Shown here: positions 24,027 to 35,204 of the stretch, in pieces
How positions within the stretch are numbered: position 1 is the stretch's first letter
How the letters are laid out: every line of letters starts with the position of its first letter
Source: Andrena cerasifolii
Lineage: Eukaryota; Arthropoda; Insecta; Hymenoptera; Andrenidae
Direction of reading: 5' to 3'
Length of the DNA stretch: 64,000 nt
NCBI RefSeq assembly: GCF_050908995.1
Contig: NC_135118.1
Coordinates: forward strand, 3,162,001-3,226,000
Position numbers and translations under genes: made by a program
The notes under the pieces: model-generated
Database searches by the model: none
The model's input: the letters and a program-made list of their open reading frames with translations, nothing else
Told to the model about the DNA's origin: nothing

Positions 24027-24515
24027 GAATGGGAAACTACAGTGGTAAATGTAAGTACAGTAGGTTAACCCTTTTAATTTAAATTTTCAGACGATTCTTG
24101 AAAAGTGTTGATTTTAGACGAATTAAAAAAGTTTTTAATTTTTATTTTAATTTTTATAAAATACTAACACTAACGATAAGTCAAACATTAATATAACACT
24201 AATACAACACTAATAAGGAAATTTGAAATCTGTCTTATAACATATGTCTCTGCTATATGTACTCTATTCACACGAGCATTCTTTTTTAGACTTTTTGCAT
24301 GTATGATATCTCTCAGAACAGGGTACAATACAAAGTGGGGGGGGGGTATAATTATTATTAGTAATTTATGTTTACCGATAGAACTGTCTCAGAGGGACTC
24401 AAGAATGGAATTCAAGAAATAAGCAGTCGACCAGATATATCGGAGAACATTGCTGAGTATCACAGAATACTATTTTTTAATGCGCGGACTATAGTCGAAC
24501 ACCGCAGCGAAAGAG
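24027..24515. other. AT-rich DNA with a short G run
   Basis: A run of about 11 G near 24339. No gene recognised. Confidence 0.3.
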
Positions 24516-25068
24516 TTAAGGATGTATCGGACGTACAATATTAGACAAAATTATATGAAATTTGAAATACTTGAATATCTACGTCTTACGCACAGTAAAT
24601 CTAGATGTAAGGAACTCGAACGACAGTTGGAGTCTTATTTTTACTCCTAAAGAGGTACTTTTCACTTTACAAATGCTTTCTCAAGCATTATTTTTTGAAC
24701 TGTTGGCAGGGAAAATACCCTGAATTCACCATTTTCTCAAGTAATAATTTATTTCTTTAAAACGGTGTAGTGAAAACAATTAAACCTCGGTAGATATTTT
24801 CATCTATCCATATACATGCACAAAAAAATTGAAAACATTGTTACCATTTCTTCAACATTTTTTTTAACGGTTCTATCTGTCAAGATCGTGTCTTTCCATA
24901 AGAGTACCTACGTATGAAATCAGTGAAAATTAAAATCGTTGTAGCTCAGCAACCGTTTAGTGAATTTGTTTAAAATTATTCGAGCGCATCAGGAAGATTA
25001 AAAACAACAATGTCACAAATTTTCATCAACTGGGTATCATGTTGAAGATAGGTCCGATACATCCTTAA
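24516..25068. mobile_element. TTAA element, GGATGTATCGGAC termini
   Basis: TTAAGGATGTATCGGAC at 24516 and GTCCGATACATCCTTAA at 25052-25068. The TIR is only about 13 bp, unlike the long-armed TTAAGGGG elements. Interior AT-rich, non-coding. Confidence 0.7.
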
Positions 25069-25229
25069 CCCTTTCGAGCGCCGGATATATCCGGCATCAT
25101 GGACCGAGCTGCCGATCCTAGCGTCGACTTTAGTCAGCATCTCTAGTAGTTTAAAAAAAAAAACCTAACCCAGACCTAACCCACACCAAAGCAATTTTGC
25201 GGAAATGTACGCCGTAGCAAAACGGTTAA
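25065..25229. mobile_element. Possible short piggyBac-like MITE
   Basis: TTAACCCTTTCGAGCGCCGG at the left shares the TTAA of the preceding element. The right end GCCGTAGCAAAACGGTTAA is an imperfect inverted match. Length 165 bp. The interior has a GGATATATCC palindrome. Confidence 0.45.
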
Positions 25230-25363
25230 ACATCAATTAGGAGCATGCGTACTCAATAATTGATTTCCAATGTGCTTTTCTGGGAAGTGAAGCTTCGTAC
25301 GACAAAAGGTTCTTCTGTCATTTCGACTTATTTTCAGCCACGGAATCCCCTCCATCCCACTTG

Positions 25364-26526
25364 TATAGTGCCTATCCGAGATATAGTGACTTAAGGGGAG
25401 GTTCTGGTCTAGAGCCCCAAAAAATAGGTGATATTTAGGAATTAATTAAAGGAAAACTACTATATATAATTTAATGGGACTTGTTGCATTGTATTAAGGA
25501 TGTCTTATGTTATAGAAATATATTTTTTGTTTTATAATTAATCAGTGCAAACAGCCCTGGGGAGTCGTTAAAGTTAAGGCGTCAAAAAATTGATCCAAAT
25601 CGGTGGGACCTGTATCTCTAAAAGTTATTATCCGATTCGACTGAAACCTTTTTTATTTTGAAGATTATTCTTTTTTCTAGGGGGGGGGGGGGACTAAAAA
25701 AAATTACATTTTTTTTAGAAAATAACGACACTTCACGTTTGAAATCACTTTTCCCTGTATTTTTCGTCCTTTCAACGCCTTTAAAAATTATAAATTTTCA
25801 ACTTTTTGTAATTTTTTTAGCCCCCCCCCCTAGCCAAAAGAACAATCTTCAAAATAAAACAAGTTTCAGTCGAATCGGATAATAACTTTTGAAGATACAG
25901 GTCCCACCGTTTTGAGAACACTGTTTCGAGAAAAACGCATTTGAAGTTTTACGTGAGCGCCGAGTAGCCGGTTGTGACCCATGTATTTGCCGCGACTCAA
26001 ATGCCTACAACTTGGGGAATTTTACGAATTTCAACAAATCCTTTTAAACCCGTTTTCCTAAAAGGTTGAACATTCGAAAAATGAAATAAAAGAAAAATCG
26101 ACATTTAGACCAGAACCTCCCCTTAAGTGTGAAGTCCCTCAGCGGGGTCTTACCCGACACCCTGCTGGGTACTGGTCGCTAAACGTGCCCCTCTACTACC
26201 TCTTGCAGGACTGTATTTAGAGAAGACCAGGACAAAACTGGGGCCCTAACAGAAAATAAAACAGAAATTAAAGATACGGTTTATCATTATTAAAAGACAT
26301 CAATTAAGCTTTGCTACTGGCTATTAAAATTTTAATAACGACAAACCGTCTTCAATTTCTGTTTTATTTTCTGTCAGGGCCCCGGTTTTGTCAGGTCTTC
26401 TGTGAATACAGTCCTGCAAGAGATTGCAGGGGAGCACGTTTAGCAGCCAGTACCCAGCAGGGTGTCGAGTAAGACCCCGCTGATGGACTGCACACCTAAG
26501 TCACTATATCTCGGATAGGCACTATA
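25364..26526. mobile_element. Palindromic element with a TTAA MITE in its left arm
   Basis: The outer ends TATAGTGCCTATCCGAG and complement lie at about 25364 and 26526. The right arm (about 26330-26526) is continuous. The left arm is split into 25364-25394 and 26123-26315 by the insertion 25391-26126. The loop holds an AT-rich stretch. Non-coding; superfamily unknown. Confidence 0.75.
25391..26126. mobile_element. TTAA MITE (family 5, copy 2)
   Basis: TTAAGGGGAGGTTCTGGTC at 25391 and the exact complement to 26126. It is in the opposite orientation to 12234 and the same as 53443. Contains G and C homopolymer runs (about 25681, 25820) in the two arms, and a GAGAAAAACGCATTTGAAG box near 25930. 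Confidence 0.9.
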
Positions 26527-27285
26527 CCACGATTCACAGCCCACGGTGTATATCAATTTCTGTAGCCCAACTCGAGGATCCACGCGTATAGGTATACGCG
26601 ACGCGGAGTCTAACGAGTCCAGAGGGGCTGCGTGCGCGCGGGGTACGCAGAAGCGCGCCCTAACGTGGCGCTCGTTGGCCTTTACGATGTCACGGCGATT
26701 GTAAAATAAAGAATCAATCGAGAAACGAAGCGTGTCTATGGGAGTAAGAGCCCTTAAGGCCAGCACGGTTGGTTGATCAGAATCCCCTTTCGACCGCCTA
26801 ACAAGACCGACTCTGTGAACCCGAACACGGGGCCGACCCTTTCTTCCTTCTCCGTTGCAGATGCTTCCGGCAAGTGGAACGGAGAGGGACAGAGGGGCCG
26901 CCGGCGGGGAGAGAAAATTCGCCTCGCCGTTCGTTAATGGTCTCTCCTCTCTTTTCGTTACGCTTGTTCGCGCGTTTAGTTTCATTAACCAACGCGGGCT
27001 AGGCATCGCCGCAGCAACCGTGCTCAAGGACGATAAACAACGCCGCGGGATCAACGTCGGTTGACTCGTGACCAACAACCGCGAGGAACCCAGGGCGCCA
27101 GTGATTTATGGATACAACAGGCTAGTGAGCGACTGACAACGCTTTCTAAGCGTGCCTCTTCCTGCTGATGGGCTCATAAAGGCTGACGTTCACTGCCCGC
27201 GCGGGCGACGGGGGCAACTGTACGTTCGAACGTTCTTTGGTCGATATTCCATGGTGGCATTCATATTGTTTGGCATGGATTATGG
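26527..27285. other. GC-rich unique region, no exon recognised
   Basis: A minus-strand ORF of 212 codons spans 26440-27078 but starts inside the transposon and has no family resemblance; composition explains it. Possibly conserved non-coding or an unrecognised exon of the host gene. Confidence 0.35.
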
Positions 27286-27398
27286 TAAGGTGCGTTTAGA
27301 CCAAAGGAACGAATCTTCACTTGCAAGTCTTCGTCACTTGGATCTTGTCGAGGTGGGGAGCCAACGAGTAGTCGTTCATTTGGTCTAAACGCACCTTA
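27286..27398. mobile_element. Short MITE, AGGTGCGTTTAGACC termini
   Basis: AGGTGCGTTTAGACCAAA and its exact complement bracket about 75 bp, flanked by TA on both sides. The termini resemble those of the elements at 1079 and 22497 (GG-T-ACG or GG-TGCG). Confidence 0.75.
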
Positions 27399-27951
27399 AG
27401 AGGTTGATAATTTTGACAATTGAAGCTGGGTGATTATTATCGAGAATCTAATTTAAGTGATACTTTTTATACTGATACTTCAACTTATATCTTAGTACAT
27501 AGTGCTAGTAGTGGTCTCAAAGTTTGGGTAGTTATTTGTACAGAGTGGTTTGTGTTCGGCGGTACAAGCGGGAGGATGGTGACTCTACGTGAGAAAATAA
27601 GGCGATCAAATTTTGTCGCAACTCCGTCAGTTTTTGAGAAAATTGACATTGCAGAAAATTGATTTTAGGCCCCCGAGAGGCACGCTTCTTGTGTCTCTAA
27701 GCGATATCCACAGTGAGGGAGTAAGGCAGTTTTGTATTTTGCTTTCAATATGAAAGAAAGTGATTTTATGTGAAGAAATCAGTTGAAAATATAGGATAAC
27801 ACTTTTTCATACTAGACTTTGTTTTCGAAAAAATCGATTCTAAAAACAAATTTGGTACGCGTGCTTCTTCCCAGAAATTGGCAGACTCCTATAGTAAATA
27901 TAGAGCAAATACAAATAAAATGAATCCTTTTGAAGAAATAAGTGGAAATTG
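27399..27951. other. AT-rich DNA with old repeat motifs
   Basis: Phrases such as TTTTCGAAAAAATCGATT near 27825 recur in diverged form at 36790. This suggests ancient repeat copies whose limits cannot be drawn. Confidence 0.3.
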
Positions 27952-27953
27952 TA

Positions 27954-28348
27954 CAGGGTGTATAAAAAGTGATGGACACCACATCATCGGTGGACATTTG
28001 TAAAAAAAACTTGCCGCAAAATTGTTTATAACAGTGTAAATTAATGTTAAAGTCTTTTTTACATCAACATCCTCTGATCTGTGGGAAGAAAAGGAGTTTT
28101 GAAATAAACTCGAGGTAAAAAGTTGCGACGCAAAAAGTGAAGAGCTTACATATATGTTGGTTGTCTTGGGAGCCTCTTTTGGGAGACTTTTTGTCTTCTC
28201 ATTTAGCAGAACGCGTTAGTGTAAAAAACACTTTAATCTTAATTTGCAATGTCATAAACAATTTTGCGCCAAGCTTTTTTTACAAACGCCGATGCAGAGG
28301 TGTAGATTCGCCATTGAAAGCGATGTTCATAACTTGCCATACACCCTG
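27954..28348. mobile_element. TA-flanked element, CAGGGTGTA termini
   Basis: CAGGGTGTATAAA at the left and ATACACCCTG at the right are flanked by TA (27952-27953, 28349-28350). A sub-terminal inverted block (GCAAAATTGTTTAT at 28016 and its complement near 28255) supports one element. Non-coding. Confidence 0.55.
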
Positions 28349-29161
28349 TACATTAAAATTTTCTTCGAAAAAAAGCTACTCTACAATTTCCACTTATTTT
28401 CCCACAATGATTCACTTCATTCCCAGTTGTTTTATATTTAATTGGTCAGAAGTATATTTAACCTTTAGTGGATCGGTTTTTTTTGCAAAAATAGTGGTTT
28501 TCAGTTTCCAGATTTTTTTTATACATATATATATATATATATGTTGTGGAGAATTAGAGGTCTTCCACAAAGCCCCAAAAGGGGCTTTGCCGGCCCGGAA
28601 CGGTAATAGAATTTTTAATATTTTTTAATTTTAAAAGTACAGTATGTCTAGGGGTTTAAATACTGCTGATCACGAATTTGTAGTGGGATTATAAAAATAT
28701 TTGACCTACACGGCAGTTTTACTGACCTAAACGAACACATACCAAAATTCAGAATACATTCTTTTAGCGTATCTCAGAGCTAACGACGTAGTAGGCGTAG
28801 AAAGTTTTTGTATCAACTTTTCTTTTTTACTTCCCCCCCCCCCTCTTTCCCATGTTTTTAGTTATCTATTATTTTTAGTATTTTTGTGTTGTTTCAGGAA
28901 TTATTTTATTTTGTCGTATTTTTTGAGTTTTTTGAACAGAATGAATTTATACACAGTCGAGGACCAACACACACTCATACGTATATATACTTTAAATCAT
29001 TTTTAAATAGCGTACTTACTCAAAGCCCCGAAAGGGGCTTTGCCGGTCCCCTAAAGGTTAACAAATATTCAAAATTCAAATTCATTTTTCAACAACACGG
29101 AGTTTTCCTACATTTTCGACTTATATTGTCATGTACAGTCACATCCTCTCTAGGTGTATAT
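28349..29161. repeat. AT-rich region with two AAAGCCCC hairpins
   Basis: CAAAGCCCCAAAAGGGGCTTTGCCGG-type hairpins occur at about 28569-28594 and 29021-29046 in the same orientation. Each follows a TATATA-rich tract. This looks like a repeated unit of about 450 bp, but only the hairpins match well. Confidence 0.5.
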
Positions 29162-29163
29162 TA

Positions 29164-30284
29164 GGGTAGCTCTTATTTACTCTTGGTAAATTTTTTTTCA
29201 AGATTTTCTTCGGGGCACCCCCAGAATAGTTCCAAATAATTAAAAAAGAATCTGTGTAAAGTTTGAGCTCGATCGGTTAACCGGAAAGGGTGCCTCTGGG
29301 CCCTTAAACATTTAAATCATTATTTAACAGCTCGCGAAGTCGATTTTATATAATATCCTCCAAGTTATTGTTTAAATAAAAAAATACGCTAAACAAGAGT
29401 TGCAGATACGGACAAGGAGCATCTTTTATGTTCTGTTACTTTTTCTCGTGCGACAAACGGTTTTCGAAAAAAGTCCGAAAAAACTAAAAAAAAAAGAAAA
29501 TCTTTTTCCCTCAAATTTTGAAAGTTTAAATGCTTCTAGAACACTTTTTATTTATGAAGGCGAACAAAAAAATGTAATTTTTATTTTCGAGGACTATTTT
29601 TTAAACATTTAGGGGGGGGGCATATGCCGAAATATGCGAAAAAGATAAAAAAATTCTTATTTTCAGTGTTTGATATGTCATGAATGTTTCCTGAAAATTT
29701 GAAACCGAAATTCGCAAAAATATCTTAGATATAGTCGATATTTTTGCGAATTTCGTTCCCAAAATTTCAGGAAACATTCATGACATATCAAATACTGAAA
29801 ATAAGAAATTTTTTTTTAATCTATTTCGCATATTTCGGTATATGCACCCCCCCCTTAAATGTTTAAAAAATAGTCCCCGAAAATAAAAATTCCATTTTTT
29901 GTTCGCCTTCATAAATAAAAAGTGTTCTAGAAGCATTTAAACTTTCAAAATTTGAGGGAAAAGACGTTTCTTCCTTTTATTCTTTCGGACTTTTTTCGAA
30001 AACCGTTTGTCGCACGAGAAAAAGTAACAGAACATAAAAGATGCTCCTTGTCCGGATCTACAACTTTTGTTCGACCAATTTTTTTATTTAATCAATAACT
30101 TGGAGGATATTATACAAAATCGACTTCGCGAGCTGTTAAATAATGATTTAAATGTTTAAGGGCCCAGGGGCACCCTTTCCCCTTATCCGATCAATCTCAA
30201 ACTTTACACGGATTTTTTTAATTATTCTAACTATTCTAGAGGGTGTCCCGAAGAAAATTCAAAAGTCAAAAATAAGAGCCACCC
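29164..30284. mobile_element. 1.12-kb palindromic TA element, GGGTAGCTC termini
   Basis: GGGTAGCTCTTATTT at 29164 and complement to 30284, flanked by TA on both sides. Each arm is about 555 bp and near-complementary. The arms meet near 29728 with a loop of only several bases. ORFs here (for example 29400-29612) are by-products. Probably a Tc1/mariner-type or other TA-inserting MITE. Confidence 0.75.
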
Positions 30285-30286
30285 TA

Positions 30287-31093
30287 GTGTACATACTACC
30301 AGTTCTACGACACTCTGTATAAATTTTTTAATTCAACATAAACCTTCATATATGAAAGCCCAGTGTTTTCGAATGACCTCCAAACGGTGGGCAACCTCCA
30401 ACGAATATACCTATTTTATCGAAAGTTAAAGTACAATACCGTGTATCAGAATTTGCATGCTCGCCACTAAAACTGTCACTGTCAAGCTCCGCCGTCGCGG
30501 TCCGCCCCAAGAGAACGATATGGAATCAGTGTCACTCAAGCCCGGACGTAAAGCCAAACTACGATTAAATTTAAGTCGTTTGTTTATTCTGCAGCGTGTC
30601 CCTGAAATCCACGGGAGCCAAGAAATCGGTCGAATCCGTGTATACGGTATGCGGCGCACGAAACGAATCCAGAGAATGCTCGTAACGAGTTCGATTATCC
30701 TGGCTGGCATGAGTCAGTTTTGTCCCGAAGGCGGCCCCCTTCGTGTTGCAGGGCAGGTCGTTCGTTTCGTACGAGTTTCCATGTAACGGGTGTCTAGATT
30801 CCCAGGGGGTTTTCCACCCCCCTTTTCAAGGCTCATTGCTATGCACCGCTCGAAACTCTACTAACGACCTTTGCACACTGGGACCCCTGAACTTCCACCC
30901 GACTTTTCGATCCGAAACAGCTTATCGAGCTGGGCGATTGCGTGGATTTGAAATATTCGATCCTGGCCGCATGGATTCGCTTCGACTCAGCCCTATCGCG
31001 AGTAATCGAGCAGCTTATTTTGGAAGCAAGCTGAATCACATTCCTTTTTTTTTTCAGAATATGCTGCAGGGTTGCGTGTCGCGAGTCACGAGG
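30287..31093. other. GC-rich unique region, no exon recognised
   Basis: ORFs of 94 to 144 codons overlap on both strands, a composition effect. None has a recognised family. Confidence 0.3.
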
Positions 31094-32340
31094 CACAGTG
31101 GGGCAAACGCGGGCAAAAATCCAAAATTTAAAGTTCGTATCTGGAAAAAATTATTATTGTGTTTTATCCGTAAATAGTCGAAGAATAAAAACCTCTTCCC
31201 TTTTTCCAAAAGCAAAATGTTATAAAGCTAAAATTATCAAAATTTTCCTTTGTACCTATCATTTATTTTGTACTTAATTATTATTTAAAGCTTGTTACAT
31301 CCTATCTAGTTGGTCAATGTTTTACAACCCGCACTTTTATAGTATTAAAGTATCGTTTTGTAACAGTAGCCCCCGCATAAAGGTCATTAAATGACCAAAA
31401 CCGTAAAAAAAACTGAATAACTAACGCGTTATCTCGCTTTAAGTTGCCGTTAATGGATTTAATACCGGGAAGTATCAGAGAATGTATACCTAAAAATTTA
31501 TTTGCGTTTTCTTGCGCATTCGGTAGTTGTTGGAATTTAACAAACAACCGAAAATCGCGCCGACATTGTCGCGTGGCAATAAGAACAGCAGCTCCTCCGA
31601 TCGGACAGCTTTCTGAAGAAGCGCAGGAGAGCAGGAATAAAGATTACAAGATCTTTAGATTGAACCACGCTAGAAAAAATTCTCGCTCGACAACGAATGA
31701 AGATGTATTTCACAGGATCTTAAAATCATCTGACCCATATATTTCTAGTTTGCGACCCGAACTAAAAAAAAAAATACCAGCCAGTAAGTGCGGAAGCTCT
31801 GGAATTATTAATTTAATTAGTTAAGGTATTGTTGTAGAGGATTATTAATATTTGAAGATAATTATTTCTTGTATAAATAAAGTAAAAAAAAAGGTTTACT
31901 TATTTTTAACTTTTGCTGTCCCAAAGTCCTATAGACGACCAAATGGTAAAAAGTAAATATTGGTAAAAAAAAGTAAAAGAAAAGTGAAAGAAAAGTAAAA
32001 AATAGTAAATGTGTGCTGAACGGGAAATTAATACTATTTTGATTTAAATTTTATGTATTAATTTACATTAATCAGTTGTAAATAATATATATATTTATTA
32101 ATTTTACTTATTTTATTTTAATTATTTCAGTTAAATTTTGTTCCTAATAAATAAATTGGTTTCAGACAAGTTTCAATTTTTTTTTTAAATTACAATTCAC
32201 AGGCTTCGAAAAAATGTAATAAAGTTACTCAAATCTTGTTTTCAGAGTGTTTAAAAAATATTAGTTCATTAGTTTAAGTAATTCATTAGTTTAAAAAATA
32301 TTGAATTTTGTCCGCTTTTTGGCCATTTGGCCCCACTGTG
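31094..32340 (+). mobile_element. Transib-like transposon, defective
   Basis: Begins CACAGTGGGGC and ends GCCCCACTGTG, flanked by a perfect 5-bp duplication CGAGG (31089-31093, 32341-32345). Transib elements have CACWRTG termini and GC-rich 5-bp duplications and share ancestry with RAG1 recombination signals. The 1.25-kb copy keeps a coding remnant at 31573-31824. An A-rich tract (31930-32015) and AT-rich sequence fill the rest. Confidence 0.75.
31573..31824 (+). pseudogene. Transposase C-terminal remnant, probably Transib
   Basis: The frame carries PPIGQLSEEAQESRNKDYK, then a basic FRLNHARKNSR stretch, TTNEDVF and a KSSDPYISSLRPELKKK tail, ending in a stop at 31824. The LPIGxLSEEAQEARNKD...SSDPYISSLR pattern recurs in arthropod transposon proteins. 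I attribute it to Transib because it lies inside an element with Transib termini. No upstream catalytic core is seen. The ORF start at 31444 is arbitrary. Confidence 0.55.
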
Positions 32341-32345
32341 CGAGG

Positions 32346-32982
32346 CTTTGCAGGGTTTTTTGTCCATGTGTTTTATATTCTAACAAGTTTACATTAGTCG
32401 AGGTTTGGTTTAATAGTAGTGAACACTGCTCGCTGAAGCTCATCTTTCGTACTCAAATAAATGATATTTTCTTCAAAATTTCTTGCCACAGTTTTTGTCA
32501 CCTAATCATTTGCATTTTATGTTATTATTTATTTAGTATTTAGAAAGCTTGGCACTTGTTAGTACACTGTAGAAAATCCGATTCTGTTTATATTTAGACA
32601 GTTTAGACAAGTAAAATAATCTTGCATAAAATACAATACTGTTAGAGATAATAATGGTAGCGTCTAATGAAATACGATTGTAACGCAGGATGAGCTATCT
32701 GAAATTGTGTGAAAACTGAGAAGCGATGATCCTTTATGGAAAAATAAACTGAAGTTGCAGAATAATTATTTTCCTTAACTAATTTGTACCTGTAATTAGC
32801 ACGACTAGTACAGGTAATTGCGTGCAACTTCAGCCTAATTACTTTGTTTCCGTCCTTACATACGTTACTTTCACTTTCAGGTACGTAATCGCACGTGCTC
32901 ATCGTTTAGTCCCGTTTCGTACACGATTCCTATCAAGTCCCCATTCGTTGGTAGAATACCACTTTCTATACGCAATTATACC
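32346..32982. other. AT-rich DNA, nothing recognised
   Basis: Only short ORFs without resemblance. Confidence 0.3.
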
Positions 32983-32984
32983 TA

Positions 32985-33506
32985 CAGTGAGTAAAAAAAG
33001 TATTTGGACGGTTTTTAAAATCGCATAACTTTTTTAGAATTGGTCCAAACGACATGAGTTTTTTTTACAAGCTAGAAGGATTAGTTTGCTAAGTGACGTG
33101 TTTCGCCGTTTTGAAAAAAATGCATCTGGTCGGAATAGAAAAAAAAAATTGTAAAGGTCGTTTTTTTTTAACTTTTTTTTGTGAGCCTGTAATGAAAATT
33201 CAAAAAACCCGTTTGTAGATTGAAGTAAGTTACATATGTACCTAAAATTGCATCAAAATCGGTTAACGTTGCTCCGAGCTATAAACGCTTAAAGATCGCA
33301 GAATAAGGTCGAAAATCGCTGATTTCGGGAATTTCGCGATTCTTTTTTTTTTCTATTCCGACCAAATGCATTTTTTTCAAAACGGCGAAACACGTCACTT
33401 AGCAAACTAATCCTTCTGGCTTGTAAAAAATACTCATGTCGTTTGGACCAATTCTAAAAAAGTTATGCGATTTTAAAAACCGTCCAAATACTTTTTTTAC
33501 TCACTG
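32985..33506. mobile_element. Tc1/mariner-like MITE
   Basis: CAGTGAGTAAAAAAAGTATT and its complement, flanked by TA (32983-32984, 33507-33508). CAGTGAGT...AAAAGTATTTGG termini are typical of Tc1-like elements. Arms of about 180 bp, loop about 160 bp. Non-coding. Confidence 0.85.
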
Positions 33507-33508
33507 TA

Positions 33509-34168
33509 TACACATTTAATGACCATTCAATTTTACTCGACTTAACTTAATTTCTATGACAAATATTGAACAGTGACCATCCAAGCATAAAATTATCTAT
33601 ACTATTTTAACAGATTCGATAATTAATACTTCACGTTTTACATTAAAAAAAACTACTATAGGTTGATTAGAAAGTACTGGCCAGTTTCTCTGTTGGAAAT
33701 AATTATTGAGCATACTTCATTACCTATTTGCTCGTCGAGTAAGCTAATTCTTTTCGTTTTAATAAACATTTCTAAATCCTTAATTTTCTATAGTAGATTA
33801 AGAAATAAATTAGTTTCCGCAAAAGGAATTGATTTTTCATTTAACAATCCTATAAAATTTTCCTACCGATCTAATAATTTACTCATCACCAATACTTTTC
33901 CCAATATTGCATACTCCTAAATAAAGAGAAACCTAATACTTTGCATATTATTCATTAAAACACCCCCAAAAACTGTTACTATCTTAATATATAAAGCAGA
34001 GTGTGTATTTTTGTCTGTCGCCTAACAACTTTCGAATGGAAAACTCTGGGATCACGAAATGTGTCCCAGCACATTATGCCTAGCTGACTTAAAAAAAAAA
34101 ATAAATAAATTATAGAGTTAGAATTCAATTTAGTCATTCATATTTCAACAGAGAAAGGAAGAAAAAGA
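33509..34168. other. AT-rich DNA, nothing recognised
   Basis: No gene or complete repeat supported. Confidence 0.3.
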
Positions 34169-34649
34169 TTAACCCATTAACAGCCAAATTTTTTTTGAAA
34201 TTTTTGTGCAGATAAATAATTTATATATATGCACAAAAGTTGCGTAACAGTATAATTACATTCAACTTACATTTTGTTTTGAAAATCTTCGATATTTTTG
34301 AAAAAGTCCCAAATGGGGATTGTGGCAGGTTGAACAAAAGAAAACTACTAAGAAACTATTTCTTTTATTATATGCTTTATCTGATACATAAAAAATATCT
34401 GTTATTTTTGCCATTTTTCCTTAAAGTCCACATGTAACCCGACGCAATTCTAACTCCATTCCGTTCAACTTACAGACGCGTTTCAAATTTGTTGTAAAGA
34501 GAACGAAGCACAGAATACACACTTTCTGCTACACGCAATATTGACTGATAAACTAAACTGTCAGGCCTAGCAAATATATTTTTGGCGCCGAGTGCTGTAC
34601 GTAAAATTCCAAAATCCCCAAATGGGGATCACGGCAGCTAATGGGTTAA
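34169..34649. mobile_element. piggyBac-like MITE
   Basis: TTAACCCATTAACAGCC at the left and GGCAGCTAATGGGTTAA at the right give a 13-bp TIR with TTAA duplications. CCCAAATGGGGAT is repeated near both ends (34309, 34617). Non-coding. Confidence 0.75.
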
Positions 34650-35202
34650 TATCTTTCTAACTTAATTATGAAAATGAATATCTCCCTAGCCTAATTATTA
34701 AAAATGAATATCTCTCTATCCTAATCCTATTTTTAAATAAATCGCGAGGTTTGATATTGATTACAGAATAACTCCCCGTTCAGCAATTATCCTGGCGAAG
34801 GACGCGTTGCAGGCGTGAGCAGCGCAATATGTTATAAATCTCGGGACGAAACGAGAACGCCTGAATGGCTTCGATCAAGCACCCTCGTTTGTCCGATTCG
34901 ATAATAATCAATCGGATGTGCCTTCCATTCGAACGCACTGAATTCGAAATAATTACCCTTCCGTCCCCGTTGCCCTCCCCCTGCCCTCCCTCAATTTCTC
35001 GCCCCTTCACCCTTGCCCCCGTCACGTCGCCTAAGCGTGATCACACGCTTCCTGCGCGAGGCTATTCGTTAATTACGAAAACAAGCCGTATCGTCGTCCT
35101 GCTGAAAAGCTTGACGAGAAACGTTCGAGCTTCCATTAACTTCCACGCTGTTTCGATAATTGGAGATGTAAACCAGCCTCCATGTGGCGCACGCGTGTTA
35201 CC
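34650..35202. other. Unique DNA with a GC-richer patch
   Basis: The 164-codon ORF at 34865 runs into the next transposon and has no family resemblance. Confidence 0.35.
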
Positions 35203-35204
35203 CA

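Noticed and set aside
25150..25200. Telomere-like CCTAACC repeats
   Set aside because: Only two or three irregular copies in an A- and C-rich stretch; not a TTAGG array.
26440..27078. Minus-strand ORF of 212 codons
   Set aside because: Overlaps the end of a palindromic transposon and continues in GC-rich DNA. No recognisable domain, and overlapping ORFs on the other strand point to composition.
30426..31177. GC-rich ORFs near 30.4-31.1 kb as host exons
   Set aside because: Overlapping ORFs on both strands, no splice-bounded segment with family resemblance.
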